From assembly GCF_000738085.1 (NCBI RefSeq), contig NZ_JPRS01000006.1, forward strand, positions 66,597 to 130,596: DNA of 64,000 bases. Direction: 5' to 3'. Source of the stretch: Cryobacterium sp. MLB-32 (GTDB lineage Bacteria > Actinomycetota > Actinomycetes > Actinomycetales > Microbacteriaceae). The translations under genes were made by a program, and so were the position numbers. Below, one piece after another: positions 54,400 through 63,753 of this stretch (position 1 is the first letter of the stretch; each line of letters opens with the position of its first letter). The notes beneath the pieces were generated by a model. The model saw only the letters and a list, made by a program, of their open reading frames with translations. It did no database searches and was not told where the DNA came from.

Positions 54400-57300
54400 T
54401 CACCCTGCCGTGAAGACCACGTCCACCCAGTAGTTGCTGCTGTTGTAACTCAGCGTCGGGAAGCCGGTCGAGCCGTAGCGGTAGACGCCGTTCGGGCCGT
54501 CCGTGCCGCTCGCGAGCCCATGAAGCGGAGCCCTGTCGGCCGCGGAGCCGAAGAAACCGCCATTGGCCGCATAGCCGCCCTTCGGCGCGTAGTACGACAC
54601 GGTGTAAGTCGTATTCGCGGCGATGGTCACCGGCGTCGAGAGGTTGGCCTGTTGCCAGCCGGAGGCGGTCTCCCCGGTGAAGGTGACGGTGGCGAGATTT
54701 GTACCGGTTGGTGACCACAGGTATCCGGTGTGGCTGCCGGTGTTCATCGCCCCTTTATAGAAGCGAATCCCCGTGACCTTACCGACCACATCGGAGCGGA
54801 ATTTCATGCCCAGACCGACAGCGGCCGTGTCCGCGGCGCTCGCCGTGGCCGGGACAGAGCTCGCGGCGAACACGCTGCACGGGCACGTCGGCGCGACAAC
54901 GGCCGCAGCGGTCGTGAAGGTCCAGGAGTAATCAGACATTGTCTGTCCCGCGGTGGTGGTGGCTCCGGATACGGTGGCGGTATACGTGGTGCTCGGAGAC
55001 AATGCGGCCGTCGGGGTGAACGTCGAGGTGTTGGTCGCCGAGTCGTGGGAGGTGGCGCCTGCGAGGGAGGATCCTGCCCCATTCCTGAGCCCGAAGACGA
55101 CTGTTGATGCCGTCACGGCCTGGTTGAACGTCGCGGCCACGCTGGACGTCAACGCAACCCCGGTCACAGCGTTACCCGGGGCGGTCGACACGACCGTCGG
55201 AGGCGTGGCCGTCACGGTTCCCGTGTTGAAGACGAGGTCCACCCAGTAGTTCTGCCCGTTGTACGTTTTTGTGGGGAAGGCGCTTGTCGCGGTGTACACG
55301 TACACCCCATTCCCCGACGAAGGGGTGCTCCGCGGTGCGTGAAGCGGTGGGCTGTCGACGGATTCGCCCCCTGCCGGCGCCGGAGCCGGATTCGGGTAGA
55401 GGTATCCCGCTGCCTCTGCGTAATGTCCCTTGGGGGCGAAATAGGACACGACGTAGGTCGTGTTCGCTGCGACCGTTACGGGAGTGGAGAACGCAACGGA
55501 TTGCCAGCCGGAGGTACTCTCACCGGAGAAGACTGCCGTGGCAAGACGGGTGCCCGATGACGACCACAGGCTCCCGGAGTGTGTTCCGGTATTCGCCGTC
55601 GATTTGTAGAAGCGCACCCCGGATACGGTGCCGGCGACGGTCGAGGAAAATTTAAGCCCAAGCTCGACGCTGCCGGCGTCACCCGAGTCGGGGATGATCG
55701 GTGTCACGCCGTTGCCCCACAGGCTGCAGGGGCACGCCACGTTCACATCAGCACCCGCTGTGGGCGCTTCGAGATTGCCGCTGTCGTCGACGGCACGTGT
55801 TCGCACCGCCGTGCTCGGGCTGCCGTGCGCGACCCAGGAATAGGTCCAGGCCGTTGTGCCGGTGGCGGGATGCCAGGTTGCCCCGGCATCGGTGGAAATC
55901 TCCACGCCGGCCACGACCCCGCCCCCGGCGTCGGTCGCCGTTCCGGAAATGGTCACTCGTGTGCCGTCGGCGAGGGTCTGCCCCTGGAGTCCCGATTTGA
56001 TGGTTGATGTCGGTCGCGTCACATCCGCCGTCCTGCTCGCGGTTACCAGGCCTGGCAGCAGTGTGGCGGGTTGGGCATCCATGTCGGCGAACACGTTGAC
56101 CGTGGCTTGCTGCATCGTGCGGTCCGGTAACTTACCCGTGGTGAAGCCGTCAAGCCCGTAGGACCATTGCACCGTTCCGGCTCCAAAAACCAAGGAGCCG
56201 CTGGCCGCGCGATACATGGTGAGGTTGTGGGTGACCGTACCGGGCGCGACGGTTGACCCGTAGTCGGTGAAGACTTCGGGGGCGGTCACGGTGGTCGATG
56301 ACAGGCGGAATGCGCCCGCCGGGCGGAAGCCATTGTCCGAGTCTGCATCCCACTCGTAGCCGAGGGTCTTGAGGCCCGCTCCGAGCGTGAGGGATTGCGA
56401 GCCGGTGAGGGCCGCGGCGGCGGTATTGCGCCATATTCTCAGTGAAGCATATTCGGCGGGCACCGTGATATCGCTCGATCCCAGCGTGACAAGGAAATAC
56501 TGACCGGTGAGGGCATTCTCGGGATTGCCGCCGCCGGTCGCCGTGCCGAAACGTGGGTCGCGCCAGGTGCCGGTCCAGGTGACCGGGTCGGTGGGCGCGT
56601 TGAAGTGGGTGTCCTTGTAGCTCACGAGTGTGCGATCGGCGGTGATCGTGCCGGCTGCGCTGGGCTCCCAGCGCGCTCGCCAGAAAATCTCGTTGCCGGA
56701 GAGGAATGCCAGGTTGACGCCCGCGTCACGCGCTGCCTCGACGTTCGCTCGTTGGGGCCCGTCCAGTATTCGTCATGCCCGCTTGAGACGAAGACCTTGT
56801 GGTTGAGCAGCAGGGCGCCGCGCGTCGAGGTGTCCAGTCCGCTGAGATAGCTCACGTCGTAGGCGTTTGCCTCCAGAAACCGGATCAGGGGATACTCGGT
56901 GTCCATGATCCAGTTCGGCCCTTGGACGCTGGGCGTGAACGGTCGGTTGTAGGAGACCTTGAATGCCGCCTTGTAGGTGAGCGGGTTGCCGGGAGGGCAG
57001 GCGACCGAGCACGTGTACAGGCTGTTTCCGCCGTAGTTGTTGTAGGCCTGCCACGTCTCGTCGGAAGTCTGCACGACCATCGTGCTTGTGCTCGCATCGT
57101 TACGCACGACGAAGGGAATGTTGCTGGCGCCGCCGGTATCATTGCGCACCAGATGAGCGATGTAGACACCGGAAACGGATGCGCTCGGCACGGTCCACGA
57201 CGCCGATCCATCCCAATTGCCGCAATCGATCAGTCCCGTGGCCGGGAAGGTGAGGCAGGCCGGCTGCGCCTGGGGCAGTGCTGCCGACGGCAGCAGGCCA

Positions 57301-57653
57301 GCGACGATCATTCGCGCACCATTGCCCTGGTAATACCCGAGTCGCAGGATGTCGATGCGGTACGAAAGGGCCGGGGTGAGGATCTTGAAGCCCACCGTTT
57401 CGCCCACATTGACGCTCATGGCCGTGGAATAACCCTGGATGCTCGTGTCACCGGTACCGGAAACGTTCCACGCGCTCGCCGGCGTACCCGGCAGCGAGTT
57501 TTCGCAGGCGATCGCGTTGCTGATGGGGGCGGTGCAGGCGGCCGTTGCTGCCGTGGCGCTGGGTCCGGGAGCGATACCGGCGGCGCAGAGCAGGAGGGCG
57601 CTGACCAGAGTGGCCAGCAGGAATCGGCGTTGACGTGGACCGGTTCGGGACAT
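54400..57653 (-). pseudogene. Large secreted protein: N,N-dimethylformamidase-like domain, Ig-like Big_5 domain, two DUF4082 domains; one-base frameshift
   Basis: Secreted protein of about 1084 residues when joined. ATG 57653 gives a signal peptide (RRFLLATLVSALLLCAAGIA). A domain resembling the C-terminal part of N,N-dimethylformamidase beta follows (NYGGNSLY near 205, SSGHDEYWTGP near 290). The frame stops at 56622, but the second frame (NLAFLSGNEIFWRARWEP then VTWTGTWRDPRF) joins if one C is restored at 56758-56760. It then holds an Ig-like part, DUF4082 (GVRFYKSTANTGTHSGSLWS), a Big_5 domain and a second DUF4082 (GIRFYKGAMNTGSHTGYLWS). Probably a surface or polysaccharide-linked protein. 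Confidence 0.82.
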
Positions 57654-57785
57654 TGCAGTTCTCCATCGACGCGGTGACAGCCACTTGACTCAGGCCCGAT
57701 CCCGAATGAAGCAGCGCAAACATGAGTATTCCGCCTGCACTGTATGGCGACAGAGCTGCCCTCGCTAGTGCCCGGTTGTCACCCG

Positions 57786-58517
57786 TCAGAGGGTGCGCAG
57801 TCCCACCGAGGTGATCACGTCTTCGCGCTGCCCGCCGGAATGCACGATCTGAGAACCGTCCACGGTCAGCTGGCTCGCGTGGCAGCGCAACGCCGCAGTG
57901 ACGGTCTCCACGTGTTGATCGAGCGAAAACCACTCACTCGCCTCCAACGGTGTGTGCACGGTTTCGGCGAACGGCGTGGCCGCCCAGCGGCAGGCGGCGA
58001 GTGCGGCGTCGTGAACCCGCACGTGGTCGGGGTGGCCGTAGCCGCCGCCGTGGTCGTAGCTGATCACGAGGGACGGCTGGAGGGTCGCAACGAGAGCCGC
58101 AATGTCCTGAGTCACCTCGGTCAGGGGGGCCCGCACCAGGGCATCGTCCGCGATATCGGGTGCCGGACCGGCCAGACCTGGACGGATCCACGTCATGCCT
58201 GAGTCACGGTAGTGCCGGGGCGAGAGGGCCTCGGCGCGGGCCGGCGCCTCGCCGAGCCAGTACCGCTCGGCAATGCCGAGGGTGCGTGTGGCTCTGTCCA
58301 GTTCCCGCTCGCGCTCGGCGCTCAGGGCATCCGTTCCCTCGAGTCCCGACAGGGGGCCGGCGACGACTTCGCCGCGCTCGCCGCGCGTGGCGGTGAGAAG
58401 CCAGACGTGGATGCCGCGGCTGACCAACTCCGCGATCAGCGCGCCGGTGGTGATGGTCTCATCGTCGGGATGCGCGTGCACGAAGAGAACGGAGGACAGC
58501 CCATCGAGCATGCTCAC
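57786..58517 (-). CDS. PIG-L family deacetylase, MshB-like
   Basis: Zinc-dependent N-acetylglucosaminyl deacetylase of 243 residues. The metal motif is VHAHPDDETITTGALIAEL near 13-31 (H-P-D-D-E), followed by LLTATRGERGE near 40-50 and the closing YDHGGGYGHPDHVRVHDAAL near 152-171. It may remove acetyl from GlcNAc-inositol, the MshB step of mycothiol synthesis. GTG 58517 overlaps the stop of the upstream glycosyltransferase as GTGA; ATG 58511 is possible. The coupling to an MshA-like enzyme supports the mycothiol reading. Confidence 0.85.
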   Translation of the reverse strand: MSMLDGLSSVLFVHAHPDDETITTGALIAELVSRGIHVWLLTATRGERGEVVAGPLSGLEGTDALSAERERELDRATRTLGIAERYWLGEAPARAEALSPRHYRDSGMTWIRPGLAGPAPDIADDALVRAPLTEVTQDIAALVATLQPSLVISYDHGGGYGHPDHVRVHDAALAACRWAATPFAETVHTPLEASEWFSLDQHVETVTAALRCHASQLTVDGSQIVHSGGQREDVITSVGLRTL

Positions 58518-59737
58518 GCGATGGCGAGTTGCTGTCGGCAGCCGGGAAGCAGCAGGGATCGGTAGACGGCGAGGAGCTTCTGAGCGGAACGCGGCCAGTC
58601 GAGGTGCTCCGCGCGTTCGCGGGCGGCGAGCGACAGCCGGTGGGCGAACTCAGGGTCCGCAAGAACCTGTGTGATCGCGGAGCCCCAGGCTCGCGGATCC
58701 CGCGATTCCACGATGATTCCCGTGGTGCCGTGCAGGACAGCCTCACGCAGGCCGCCCGATGACGCGGCCACGACGGGAACGCCGCTGGCTGCCGCTTCAA
58801 GGGCCACCAGCCCGTAGGTTTCGGAGTGTGAGGGTACCAGAACAACTCGCGCTTCGCGGAGGAGTGTCGAGAGTTTGACGCGAGATTGCGGGCCGACGAA
58901 GCGCACGTCGCGTTCGACGCCGTGGCGGGCGGCAAGGGCGCGGAGATCATCGACGTAGCCGTCGAAGTCACTCGAAGCGTCGCCGGCGATGATCAGTTCG
59001 GGGCGGAGGGCTTCGGGTACGGCTGCGATCGCCTCAATCGCGAGGTCGAGTCCTTTCAGGGGCTGCAGCCGCGCGGCAACGATCGCGTAACCGCGGCCGG
59101 GGCGAGGCGCGTGCTTCGTCGGACGGAAGAGGGTTCCGTCGACGCCGGGCGGCACGACGGCGATGCGCTCGCTCAGGCCTCCCAGGCGGTGGCGCACCGT
59201 GTCGGCCTCAGACTCGCTGATCGCCACGATGGCGTCGGACTGGCGGGCGAGCCACGCCTCACCGGCCATCCGACCGGCCGACTCGGGACGCTCGCCGTCG
59301 GAGAGGGGCGACGTTTCGTCGGCAGCGATGCTGTGGAAGCTCTGCACGTGCGGGGTGCCGAGCTTGCGGGCGAGGGGGAGTGCGGCCATTCCGGAAAACC
59401 AGTGGTGTGAGTGGATGACGTCATAGGGGCCAAGGGCGGACATCCGCTGTCGAAACTCGTCGATGAAGTCTTCGTGGTCTCCCTTGGGGACCGGTGCTGC
59501 CGGCCCGGCATCGAGAAACCGCAGGGTGACCCGCGGGTTGAGCTGTACCTTCTTCGCAATCTCGGGCGAGGACCGGCGGGTCAGGATCTCCACGCAATGA
59601 CCGGCGGCCGCGAGGGCCTCCGCTTGGTGCCGCACGACAACGTTCATGCCTCCGGCGTCCCCTGAGCCGGGCTCGGCCCCGGGGGACGTATGCAGGGAGA
59701 CAAGGGCGATACGGAGGGATATCGATACGGAAGGCAC
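58514..59737 (-). CDS. GT4 glycosyltransferase, MshA-like (D-inositol 3-phosphate glycosyltransferase type)
   Basis: Retaining GT-B glycosyltransferase of 407 residues. The N-terminal GSGDAGGMNVVVRHQAEALA (near 24-43) is characteristic of MshA, and HSHHWFSGMAALPLARKLGTPHVQSFHS (near 107-134) fits its sugar-phosphate site. The C-terminal donor site holds RLQPLKGLDLAIEA and PSHSETYGLVALEAAASGVPVVA. It would transfer GlcNAc to inositol phosphate, and the next gene would deacetylate the product. GTG 59737 is preferred over GTG 59740 because it lies 6 nt after TAAGAT. A different GT4 role remains possible. Confidence 0.8.
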   Translation of the reverse strand: MPSVSISLRIALVSLHTSPGAEPGSGDAGGMNVVVRHQAEALAAAGHCVEILTRRSSPEIAKKVQLNPRVTLRFLDAGPAAPVPKGDHEDFIDEFRQRMSALGPYDVIHSHHWFSGMAALPLARKLGTPHVQSFHSIAADETSPLSDGERPESAGRMAGEAWLARQSDAIVAISESEADTVRHRLGGLSERIAVVPPGVDGTLFRPTKHAPRPGRGYAIVAARLQPLKGLDLAIEAIAAVPEALRPELIIAGDASSDFDGYVDDLRALAARHGVERDVRFVGPQSRVKLSTLLREARVVLVPSHSETYGLVALEAAASGVPVVAASSGGLREAVLHGTTGIIVESRDPRAWGSAITQVLADPEFAHRLSLAARERAEHLDWPRSAQKLLAVYRSLLLPGCRQQLAIA

Positions 59738-59743
59738 CACAAA

Positions 59744-59749
59744 ATCTTA
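59744..59749 (-). promoter_or_regulatory. -10 box of the MshA-like gene
   Basis: TAAGAT on the minus strand ends 6 nt before GTG 59737, the second of two adjacent GTGs, which decides the start. Confidence 0.5.
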
Positions 59750-59938
59750 ACGCACGCAGGCTCGCGTGCGCCCGCGATAGCAGTATCCGCGGGCACGGTC
59801 CGAGTTCTCTCGGTTCCCACAGCATTGTTCGTGGCATTCACAGACTGGGGTAGACGAGAGGTTTTAGGCAGCATGATCGATGTACTACTACCGGCGGTCC
59901 AATGCCCGGTAGGGGGCTATCGATACTGGAGTGAAACC

Positions 59939-60910
59939 ATGAAGGTCACCAAATTGAGGTCTGGCACATTCAGATCCGGGGCGCTCGCTGCCCTGGCAGT
60001 CGGGGCATTGTGCCTCACCGGCGTCGTGTCGGTCGGTGCGGCGAGTGCCGCCACTGGCGCGGATTCGTCCGATGTCACGAGCTGGATCGTTCCACAGACC
60101 CAGCAGGCCGGCGCACCGTACTGGACGTCGGAACGCATGATGAATGCAACACCCGGCGATGTGCTGGTGCAAGACAACGTGGCATCCGCTCACCCGAGCG
60201 ACGTGCGGGTGGGGCCCAAGAAGTCGGTCGGCAAGCAGAAGCCCGCGGCGCAGCCGATGGCGGCGCAGGTGACGCCGATCGATAACATCGGCAAGGTCTT
60301 CTTCACCCTCGGCGGCAGCGACTACGTGTGCTCCGGCAACGCGATTGCCTCGGGCAACCAGAACACCGTGGTGACGGCCGGCCATTGCGTGAACTCCGGG
60401 CCTGGCGCGTTCGCCTCGAAGTTCACGTTCGTTCCGGCGTATGAGAACGGGTCCGCGCCGTTCGGACAGTGGAGCGCGACCGAACTGTATGCCCCCACCC
60501 AGTGGGCCTCGGGCGGAGACATCACCTACGACACGGGCTTCGCTGTCGTCGCCTCGCCGAACGGTACAAGCCTCAGCGACACGGTAGGAGCCTCTGGCGT
60601 CTCGTTCAACAACAGCCGTGGCCTCACGTATTCGGCCTACGGCTATCCGGCGGCGGCCCCGTTCACCGGGCAGACGCTGCAGTCCTGCTACGGCTCCGCC
60701 ACCGACGACCCGTACGCGCAGTCCGAGTCGCAGGGAATCCCGTGCGATATGACGGGCGGCTCGTCGGGCGGACCCTGGTTCATCGGCTCTGGCGCGAACG
60801 GCTACCAGAACTCGGTCAACAGCTTCGGATACAACAACATTGCGAACACCATGTTCGGCCCGTACTGGGGCGCCGTCATTGCGAGCACCTATGACGCAGC
60901 ATCCGCCTAA
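59939..60910 (+). CDS. Secreted trypsin-like serine protease (S1 family)
   Basis: Exported serine protease of 323 residues. ATG 59939 opens a signal peptide (KLRSGTFRSGALAALAVGALCLTGVVSVGAASA). A pro-region with YWTSERMMNATPGDVLVQD near 62-80, a motif frequent in secreted actinobacterial proteases, follows. Catalytic residues: His in VVTAGHCV near 144, Asp in TYDTGFAV near 200, Ser in MTGGSSGGPWF near 273-283. Four Cys suggest two disulfides. GATACT at 59922-59927 is the likely -10. A 60-codon ORF overlaps its 3' end. Confidence 0.92.
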   Translation: MKVTKLRSGTFRSGALAALAVGALCLTGVVSVGAASAATGADSSDVTSWIVPQTQQAGAPYWTSERMMNATPGDVLVQDNVASAHPSDVRVGPKKSVGKQKPAAQPMAAQVTPIDNIGKVFFTLGGSDYVCSGNAIASGNQNTVVTAGHCVNSGPGAFASKFTFVPAYENGSAPFGQWSATELYAPTQWASGGDITYDTGFAVVASPNGTSLSDTVGASGVSFNNSRGLTYSAYGYPAAAPFTGQTLQSCYGSATDDPYAQSESQGIPCDMTGGSSGGPWFIGSGANGYQNSVNSFGYNNIANTMFGPYWGAVIASTYDAASA

Positions 60911-61073
60911 ACCGGCCGACGATGCGGCCGACGCCGTGGGGGTCGAGAGTCACCGGCTGACTCCCGACGACGACGGCTGGACGGACGAGCGGATGCGCGC
61001 GGCCACGCCGCGCGAGATCCGGCTCAACCCGGACGGAACGCGTCAGAGCGACGCGGAACCGACGGAACCATAG
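60891..61073 (+). CDS. Small ORF, 60 aa, overlapping the protease gene
   Basis: ATG 60891 begins within the last codons of the protease gene and reads 60 residues, polar and disordered in look, ending just before a strong terminator. It contains GWTDERMRAATPREIRLNPDG, which echoes YWTSERMMNATPGDVLV in the protease pro-region (W-T-x-E-R-M-x-x-A-T-P). No signal peptide is visible. It may be a cytosolic partner or inhibitor-like relative of the propeptide motif, but the shared motif is the only evidence. Confidence 0.55.
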   Translation: MTQHPPKPADDAADAVGVESHRLTPDDDGWTDERMRAATPREIRLNPDGTRQSDAEPTEP

Positions 61074-61074
61074 A

Positions 61075-61118
61075 ACGACGAGATCGTCGGATGCTCAGGC
61101 ATCCGACGATCTCGTCGT
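61075..61118 (+). terminator. 20-bp perfect hairpin after the protease unit
   Basis: Positions 61075-61094 and 61099-61118 form a perfect 20-bp stem with loop TCAG (arm begins ACGACGAGATCG), placed right after the small ORF stop. Confidence 0.8.
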
Positions 61119-61233
61119 GGTGCGCCTGGCCCCGGGAGTCGACGTGACGCTTTGAACGCGTGCCGAGATGGCCGAGGGCGTGCTCGTCTCCGTGGGAGTC
61201 GCAGGGTGTTCCCACTACCTGACCAGCGGTCGC

Positions 61234-61239
61234 TAGGCT
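61234..61239 (+). promoter_or_regulatory. -10 box of leaderless GNAT gene
   Basis: TAGGCT ends 7 nt before GTG 61247. Confidence 0.5.
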
Positions 61240-61246
61240 CTATGGG

Positions 61247-61789
61247 GTGATTGAACCAATTCAGCTGTCCCACGGTGTCGTTTTCCGGGTTCTTCGGCGT
61301 GACGACGCCGAGCGTCTCGCGGCGACGTACATCAAGAACCGCACGCACCTGGCGCCGTGGGATCCCGAGCGGCCCGACGACTTTTTCACGACGGCCTGGC
61401 ACGAGGGGGAGACGGCGCAGCAGCTCGCCGCTCTGTCGTCCGGGGCGGCCGTCCCGATGGTTCTGGCCACCCCGACCGCGATTGTGGGCCGCGTCACCCT
61501 CTCCGGCATCACGCATGGCGCCTTCGAAAGCGCAAGCCTCGGCTACTGGATCGACGCGGACGTGACCGGTCTGGGGCTGATGTCCGCCGCTGTCACCCGA
61601 ATTGTGGAGATCGCGCGGGCAGGTGTCGGCCTGCACCGGCTGCAGGCGGGAACCCTGCTCCATAATTACGCGTCTCAGCGTGTGCTGCAGAAGGCTGGTT
61701 TTGACTACTTCGGCACGGCGCCTCGCTACCTGCGCATCGCTGGCGAATGGCAGGACCACAAGCTCTTTCAGAAGATCCTGCACGACTGA
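61247..61789 (+). CDS. GNAT acetyltransferase, RimJ/RimL type
   Basis: Acetyltransferase of 180 residues starting at GTG 61247. It has the RimL-like plan: FRVLRRDDAERLAATYIKNRTHLAPWDP near 11-38, a central GRVTLSGITHGAFESASLGYWIDADVTGLGLMSAAVTRIVEIA near 83-125 and GLHRLQAGTLLHNYASQRVLQKAGF near 129-153. This fits N-terminal acetylation of ribosomal proteins or acetylation of a small amine; the true substrate is not known. No co-oriented partner nearby. Confidence 0.9.
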   Translation: MIEPIQLSHGVVFRVLRRDDAERLAATYIKNRTHLAPWDPERPDDFFTTAWHEGETAQQLAALSSGAAVPMVLATPTAIVGRVTLSGITHGAFESASLGYWIDADVTGLGLMSAAVTRIVEIARAGVGLHRLQAGTLLHNYASQRVLQKAGFDYFGTAPRYLRIAGEWQDHKLFQKILHD

Positions 61790-61938
61790 GTTGCCGAGGA
61801 GGCGTCAATCGGCATCGAGGGGCATGGCGGAGGCCCGCTTTCGTGAGGAAGCGGACCACGACGCGCGGGACGCGGGGTTCCTCACCACGTTCCGGGACTG
61901 ACGCCGTGCTGGCAGGAGGGATCTGTATCGTGGCTGGC

Positions 61939-62469
61939 ATGTCATATTCGCTCCGCGCCATCGATTCCCTTGACCTGGCCCAGATTCTCGATCTTAATAA
62001 TGCGGCGGTGCCGGCTGTCAACGAGTTGGACTCCGCCGGGCTCGAGGCGTTGGTGGCTGCCGCGGCACTCGCGCACGTGGTCACCTCGGATGCCGCTCCG
62101 CACGTCGTGCTCGGGTTCGCCATCGTCTTCGCCCCCGACGCCGATTATGCCAGCGAGAATTATCGTTGGTTTTCTGCGCGGTCGCGCAGCTTTCTCTACG
62201 TGGACCGCATCGTGGTGAGTGCCGAGGCGAGGAACCAGAGGCTCGGCGCGCTGCTGTATGACGCCATCTTCACCGCCGCACGCGAGTCGGCGGCCGCAGA
62301 AGTCTTCTGCGAGGTGAACACCTCTCCGCCGAACCCCGGCTCGCTCGCGTTCCACTCCCGCTTGGGCTTCACTGAGATCGGGCAGCAGGCCACGAAGAAC
62401 GGTACGGTCGTCGTGGCGTTGCTGTCGGCATCCGGTGATGAGCGGTCCCTCGAGCGCAGCCGACCCTAG
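61939..62469 (+). CDS. GNAT family acetyltransferase
   Basis: Acetyltransferase of 176 residues, unlike the preceding one. The core has FLYVDRIVVSAEARNQRLGALLYDAIFTAARE near 84-115, the acetyl-CoA loop being RNQRLG, and FCEVNTSPPNPGSLAFHSRLGFTEIGQQ near 121-148. N-terminal text (DLAQILDLNNAAVPAVNELD) is typical of a YjbH/NodA-like clade. ATG 61939 is chosen; GTG 61930 is in frame. It overlaps the convergent small membrane gene by 4 nt. The 149 bases before it hold only a 25-codon frame (61824-61901) that I do not call. Confidence 0.86.
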   Translation: MSYSLRAIDSLDLAQILDLNNAAVPAVNELDSAGLEALVAAAALAHVVTSDAAPHVVLGFAIVFAPDADYASENYRWFSARSRSFLYVDRIVVSAEARNQRLGALLYDAIFTAARESAAAEVFCEVNTSPPNPGSLAFHSRLGFTEIGQQATKNGTVVVALLSASGDERSLERSRP

Positions 62470-62909
62470 CGACGCGGCACCGCCCTCCCCGTCACCAGGA
62501 TCATCAGCTGCACGATGATTCCGATTCCGCATCCCACCATCGACAGCACGATGAGAATGCGCACGACGAAGTTCGAGTCGAAGCCGATGGGGAAGGCGAA
62601 AGGAAACACGCGCCAGAGGGAGACCAGGATCGCCATGCCGATGCCGAACGTCACGAGGTCTCCGACGGCCTTGACGCGAGGGAGATCCACGATGAGGTAC
62701 ACCGCATTGGTGAACATGCCGACGATCAAGGAGAGGTTGACGAGCGGGAGCAGCTGCTGCAGGTCGTCGGTCAGAAACGGGAGGACCTGCCATCCCGGCC
62801 AGACGTTGACGGCGTAGAGCAGGGCCCCGTTGATCACGATGGCACCGCCGTAGCCCCCGCGGCGGGCGGCGGCGCGGTCACGTCGTTTCTCGGTCGCCTC
62901 GGTCATCAT
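62466..62909 (-). CDS. Small membrane protein, four helices, unknown function
   Basis: Protein of 147 residues with a charged N-terminal arm (EKRRDRAAARRGG) and four membrane segments (IVINGALLYAVNVW, LLPLVNLSLIVGMFTNAVYLIVDL, LVTFGIGMAILVSLWRVF and FVVRILIVLSMVGCGIGIIVQLMILV). I do not recognise a family. The start is ATG 62909; ATG 62906 and GTG 62912 are adjacent alternatives. It is convergent with the GNAT gene and divergent from the DinB gene, so it seems independent of both. Confidence 0.75.
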   Translation of the reverse strand: MMTEATEKRRDRAAARRGGYGGAIVINGALLYAVNVWPGWQVLPFLTDDLQQLLPLVNLSLIVGMFTNAVYLIVDLPRVKAVGDLVTFGIGMAILVSLWRVFPFAFPIGFDSNFVVRILIVLSMVGCGIGIIVQLMILVTGRAVPRR

Positions 62910-62999
62910 CACCTCTGCTTCGTGTGGAGGGACTGCGCGAAGGCAGATTATCACCGCCCTGCTCTACCCACGGCGCGTGTTGTCTGTCAGTGTTTCAGC

Positions 63000-63608
63000 A
63001 TGAGTGAATCAGACATGAAAGCCGATCTCCAGCGGTATCTCCAGAGTGGTCGTGACGCTCTTGTGTGGAAGCTTGAGGGCCTGTCGGAGTATGACGCGCG
63101 CCGTCCCGTCGTGCCCACCGGAACCAACGTGCTCGGGCTGATCAAACACGTCGCGAGCGTCGAAGCGGGCTATCTCGGGGACACATTCGGTCGCCCGTTC
63201 GGTGAATCCATGCCGTGGATGGCGGATGGCGCGGAGCCCAACGCGGATATGTGGGCCACGGTCACGGAATCCCGTACGGACATCGTCGATTTCTACCGGC
63301 GGGTGTGGGTGCATTCCGACGCGACGATCGCGGCGCTGCCTCTGGACTCGACGGGGGTCGTGCCTTGGTGGCCGGCGGATCGCAGCACGACGACGCTGCA
63401 CCGAATCCTGATTCATCTGATCGCGGAGACGCATCGACATGCCGGCCATGCCGACCTCGTTCGGGAGCTCATCGACGGTTCCGTGGGGATGCGGAAGGGC
63501 AACGACAACCTGCCGGCCGGAGATGATATTTGGTGGGAGACGTACCGCGACGGGCTGGAAGACGTGGCGAGAGCGGCCGGTGCGGCCGCGGCCTCCCATG
63601 ATGGCTAG
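63000..63608 (+). CDS. DinB family protein (DUF664-type)
   Basis: Four-helix-bundle protein of 202 residues in the DinB/YfiT superfamily. It has the usual triad of His ligands: one in VLGLIKHVASVEAGYLG near 47-63, and two in LIHLIAETHRHAGHADLVRELIDG near 138-161. The superfamily includes thiol-dependent S-transferases using mycothiol or bacillithiol, so a mycothiol link is possible, though this DUF664 branch is mostly uncharacterised. ATG 63000 begins MSESDMKADLQRYLQSGRDALVWKLEGL, the expected N-terminus. Confidence 0.87.
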   Translation: MSESDMKADLQRYLQSGRDALVWKLEGLSEYDARRPVVPTGTNVLGLIKHVASVEAGYLGDTFGRPFGESMPWMADGAEPNADMWATVTESRTDIVDFYRRVWVHSDATIAALPLDSTGVVPWWPADRSTTTLHRILIHLIAETHRHAGHADLVRELIDGSVGMRKGNDNLPAGDDIWWETYRDGLEDVARAAGAAAASHDG

Positions 63609-63753
63609 AAGCGTCGGTTGCTGACCACGCCCTCGCCTCCACTCCTCTGCCAGTGCATCGCCGGCTCGGCGTGATCAATCGCGTGACCGGCACCGCCCTA
63701 TTTAGGTTCGGTCGTCTGGCACGCGGTCGCCCCCGGTGGCCCGGTAAATCCCC

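Noticed and set aside
61824..61901. 25-codon ORF before the second GNAT gene
   Set aside because: Ends in GFLTTFRD and is otherwise without match; no ribosome site or promoter signal. Too little to call a gene.
63609..63753. Possible tRNA in the gap after the DinB gene
   Set aside because: No cloverleaf, no TTCGA arm pairing and no CCA-like end were found. I see nothing in this stretch.
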